A stretch of 64,000 nucleotides of DNA, taken from assembly GCA_026707445.1 (NCBI GenBank), contig JAPOWV010000024.1, positions 1-64,000 of the forward strand, given 5' to 3'. The DNA is from Gammaproteobacteria bacterium (GTDB lineage: Bacteria; Pseudomonadota; Gammaproteobacteria; Steroidobacterales; Foliamicaceae). Position 1 is the stretch's first letter. Every line of letters begins with the position of its first letter. The notes under the pieces were generated by a model. That model was not told where the DNA came from. It was given only the letters and a program-made list of their open reading frames with translations, and did not search any database. Shown in pieces: positions 63,584 to 64,000 of this stretch. The translations under genes were made by a program, and so were the position numbers.

Positions 63584-63692
63584 TAGCTCTTTCATGCCTA
63601 CTTCTTCTGGGAGTATTGGAGGCAGGGATGCCGGAGCAAGCTACAGGGATGTATTAATGCGTCTCCCGGAAGAAGTAGGCATGAAAGAGCTA
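63584..63692 (+). repeat. Family A hairpin, copy 5 (M23 peptidase-secA intergenic)
   Basis: 30-nt arms (63584-63613 with 63663-63692), 29 Watson-Crick pairs and one G-T wobble. The core holds GGC-AGGGAT-GCC (63621-63632) and TAC-AGGGAT-GTA (63642-63653). The second reproduces the CsrA consensus ACARGGAUGU exactly, and the GGA motifs are 21 nt apart. Sense orientation, 14 bp after the peptidase stop and 28 bp before the secA start. Confidence 0.92.
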
Positions 63693-63720
63693 CGCACACC
63701 GCATTAGCAGGCCTGAGTCA

Positions 63721-64000
63721 GTGAATCCGCTGCAATGGATCATGGGCAGCCGCAATCAGCGGATGCTGTCGCGGTACGAGAAAGTCGCCCGGCGCATCAA
63801 CGCGCTGGAGCCTGAGCTCAAGAAGTCGTCGGACGCAAAACTGAGAGAACGCGCTGCGGCCCTGCGCGCCCGCGCCCGCGAGGGACACGGCGCGGACGAA
63901 CTGCTGCCGGAAGCCTTTGCCCTGGTGCGGGAAGCGAGCGTGCGGACCCTCGGCCTCAGGCACTTTGACGTGCAGTTGATCGGCGGCATTGCCCTGCACG
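63721..64000 (+). CDS. secA: Preprotein translocase SecA, N-terminal fragment cut by the window edge
   Basis: The frame is open from GTG 63721 to the end (93 residues); ATG 63742 is an alternative start. The segment [23 protein letters not shown] is the conserved start of the SecA DEAD-motor domain, following the usual charged N-terminal helix. SecA is the ATPase that drives export through SecYEG. Confidence 0.94.
   Translation, partial: MNPLQWIMGSRNQRMLSRYEKVARRINALEPELKKSSDAKLRERAAALRARAREGHGADELLPEAFALVREASVRTLGLRHFDVQLIGGIALH

Noticed and set aside
24312-63692. Family A hairpins as ordinary Rho-independent terminators
   Set aside because: Loops are about 40-55 nt, the core is conserved and structured, and no T-tract follows the right arm in any copy.
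63718-63999. Minus-strand open frame at the window end
   Set aside because: Antisense to the clear N-terminus of SecA, whose plus-strand frame has no stop before the edge.

Overview
The window is GC-rich, gene-dense chromosomal DNA from a Gram-negative bacterium, most likely a gammaproteobacterium. The evidence is gene content and order: a full dcw cluster (mraZ to ftsZ), then lpxC, dciA, an M23 peptidase and secA; lptF-lptG beside pepA-valS; and queG-nnr-tsaE-amiB. Four TonB-dependent receptors (TBDRs) fit an oligotrophic, possibly marine or host-associated, scavenging lifestyle. I cannot place it below class. No stretch over 300 bases lacks a gene. The two longest gaps (19032-19290 and 39177-39419) are filled by large inverted repeats.

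Layout. 2-4769 (+) is a zinc-acquisition operon: a His-rich TBDR (5' end outside the window), a DUF2796 (ZrgA-like) periplasmic protein with His/Asp/Glu repeats, an ABC ATPase, its permease and a DUF3299 lipo/periplasmic protein. 4849-11686 holds two paralogous TBDRs around a glyoxalase I and a convergent D-lactate/glycolate-type FAD oxidase, which act on the same methylglyoxal-to-D-lactate route. 11764-25921 is one long minus-strand run: pepA, valS, iorA, iorB, dsbB, an acuI-like reductase, an SDR, a diiron-oxidase-like (PqqC/CADD) protein, a second SDR, a small exported protein and an M20 amidohydrolase. 26012-33243 has lptF-lptG, tRNA-Glu(CUC), pcnB, a deoxynucleoside kinase, panB-panC and queG. 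33293-40537 has nnr, a two-gene insertion (exported VOC protein; AAA ATPase with DUF4143), tsaE, amiB and a LigA/LigB-type dioxygenase pair. 40698-58206 is the dcw cluster, almost entirely overlapping or abutting genes. 58375-64000 has a large TBDR inserted between ftsZ and lpxC, then lpxC, dciA (opposite strand), an M23 peptidase and the start of secA.

The most unusual signal is not a protein. At least five intergenic hairpins (about 24312-24416, 30352-30458, 39211-39310, 61268-61351 and 63584-63692) share a conserved core on top of long arms. The arms differ from copy to copy but stay perfectly or nearly complementary. Each core holds two mini-hairpins whose short stems also covary and whose loops present AGGGAT, AGGAT, ATGGAT or AGGGAA. 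The best copies match the CsrA/RsmA binding consensus, and the two GGA motifs lie 20-23 nt apart. I propose a dispersed family of intergenic elements with paired CsrA/RsmA-type sites. A second hairpin family forms a 268-bp palindrome between iorA and iorB (19009-19276).
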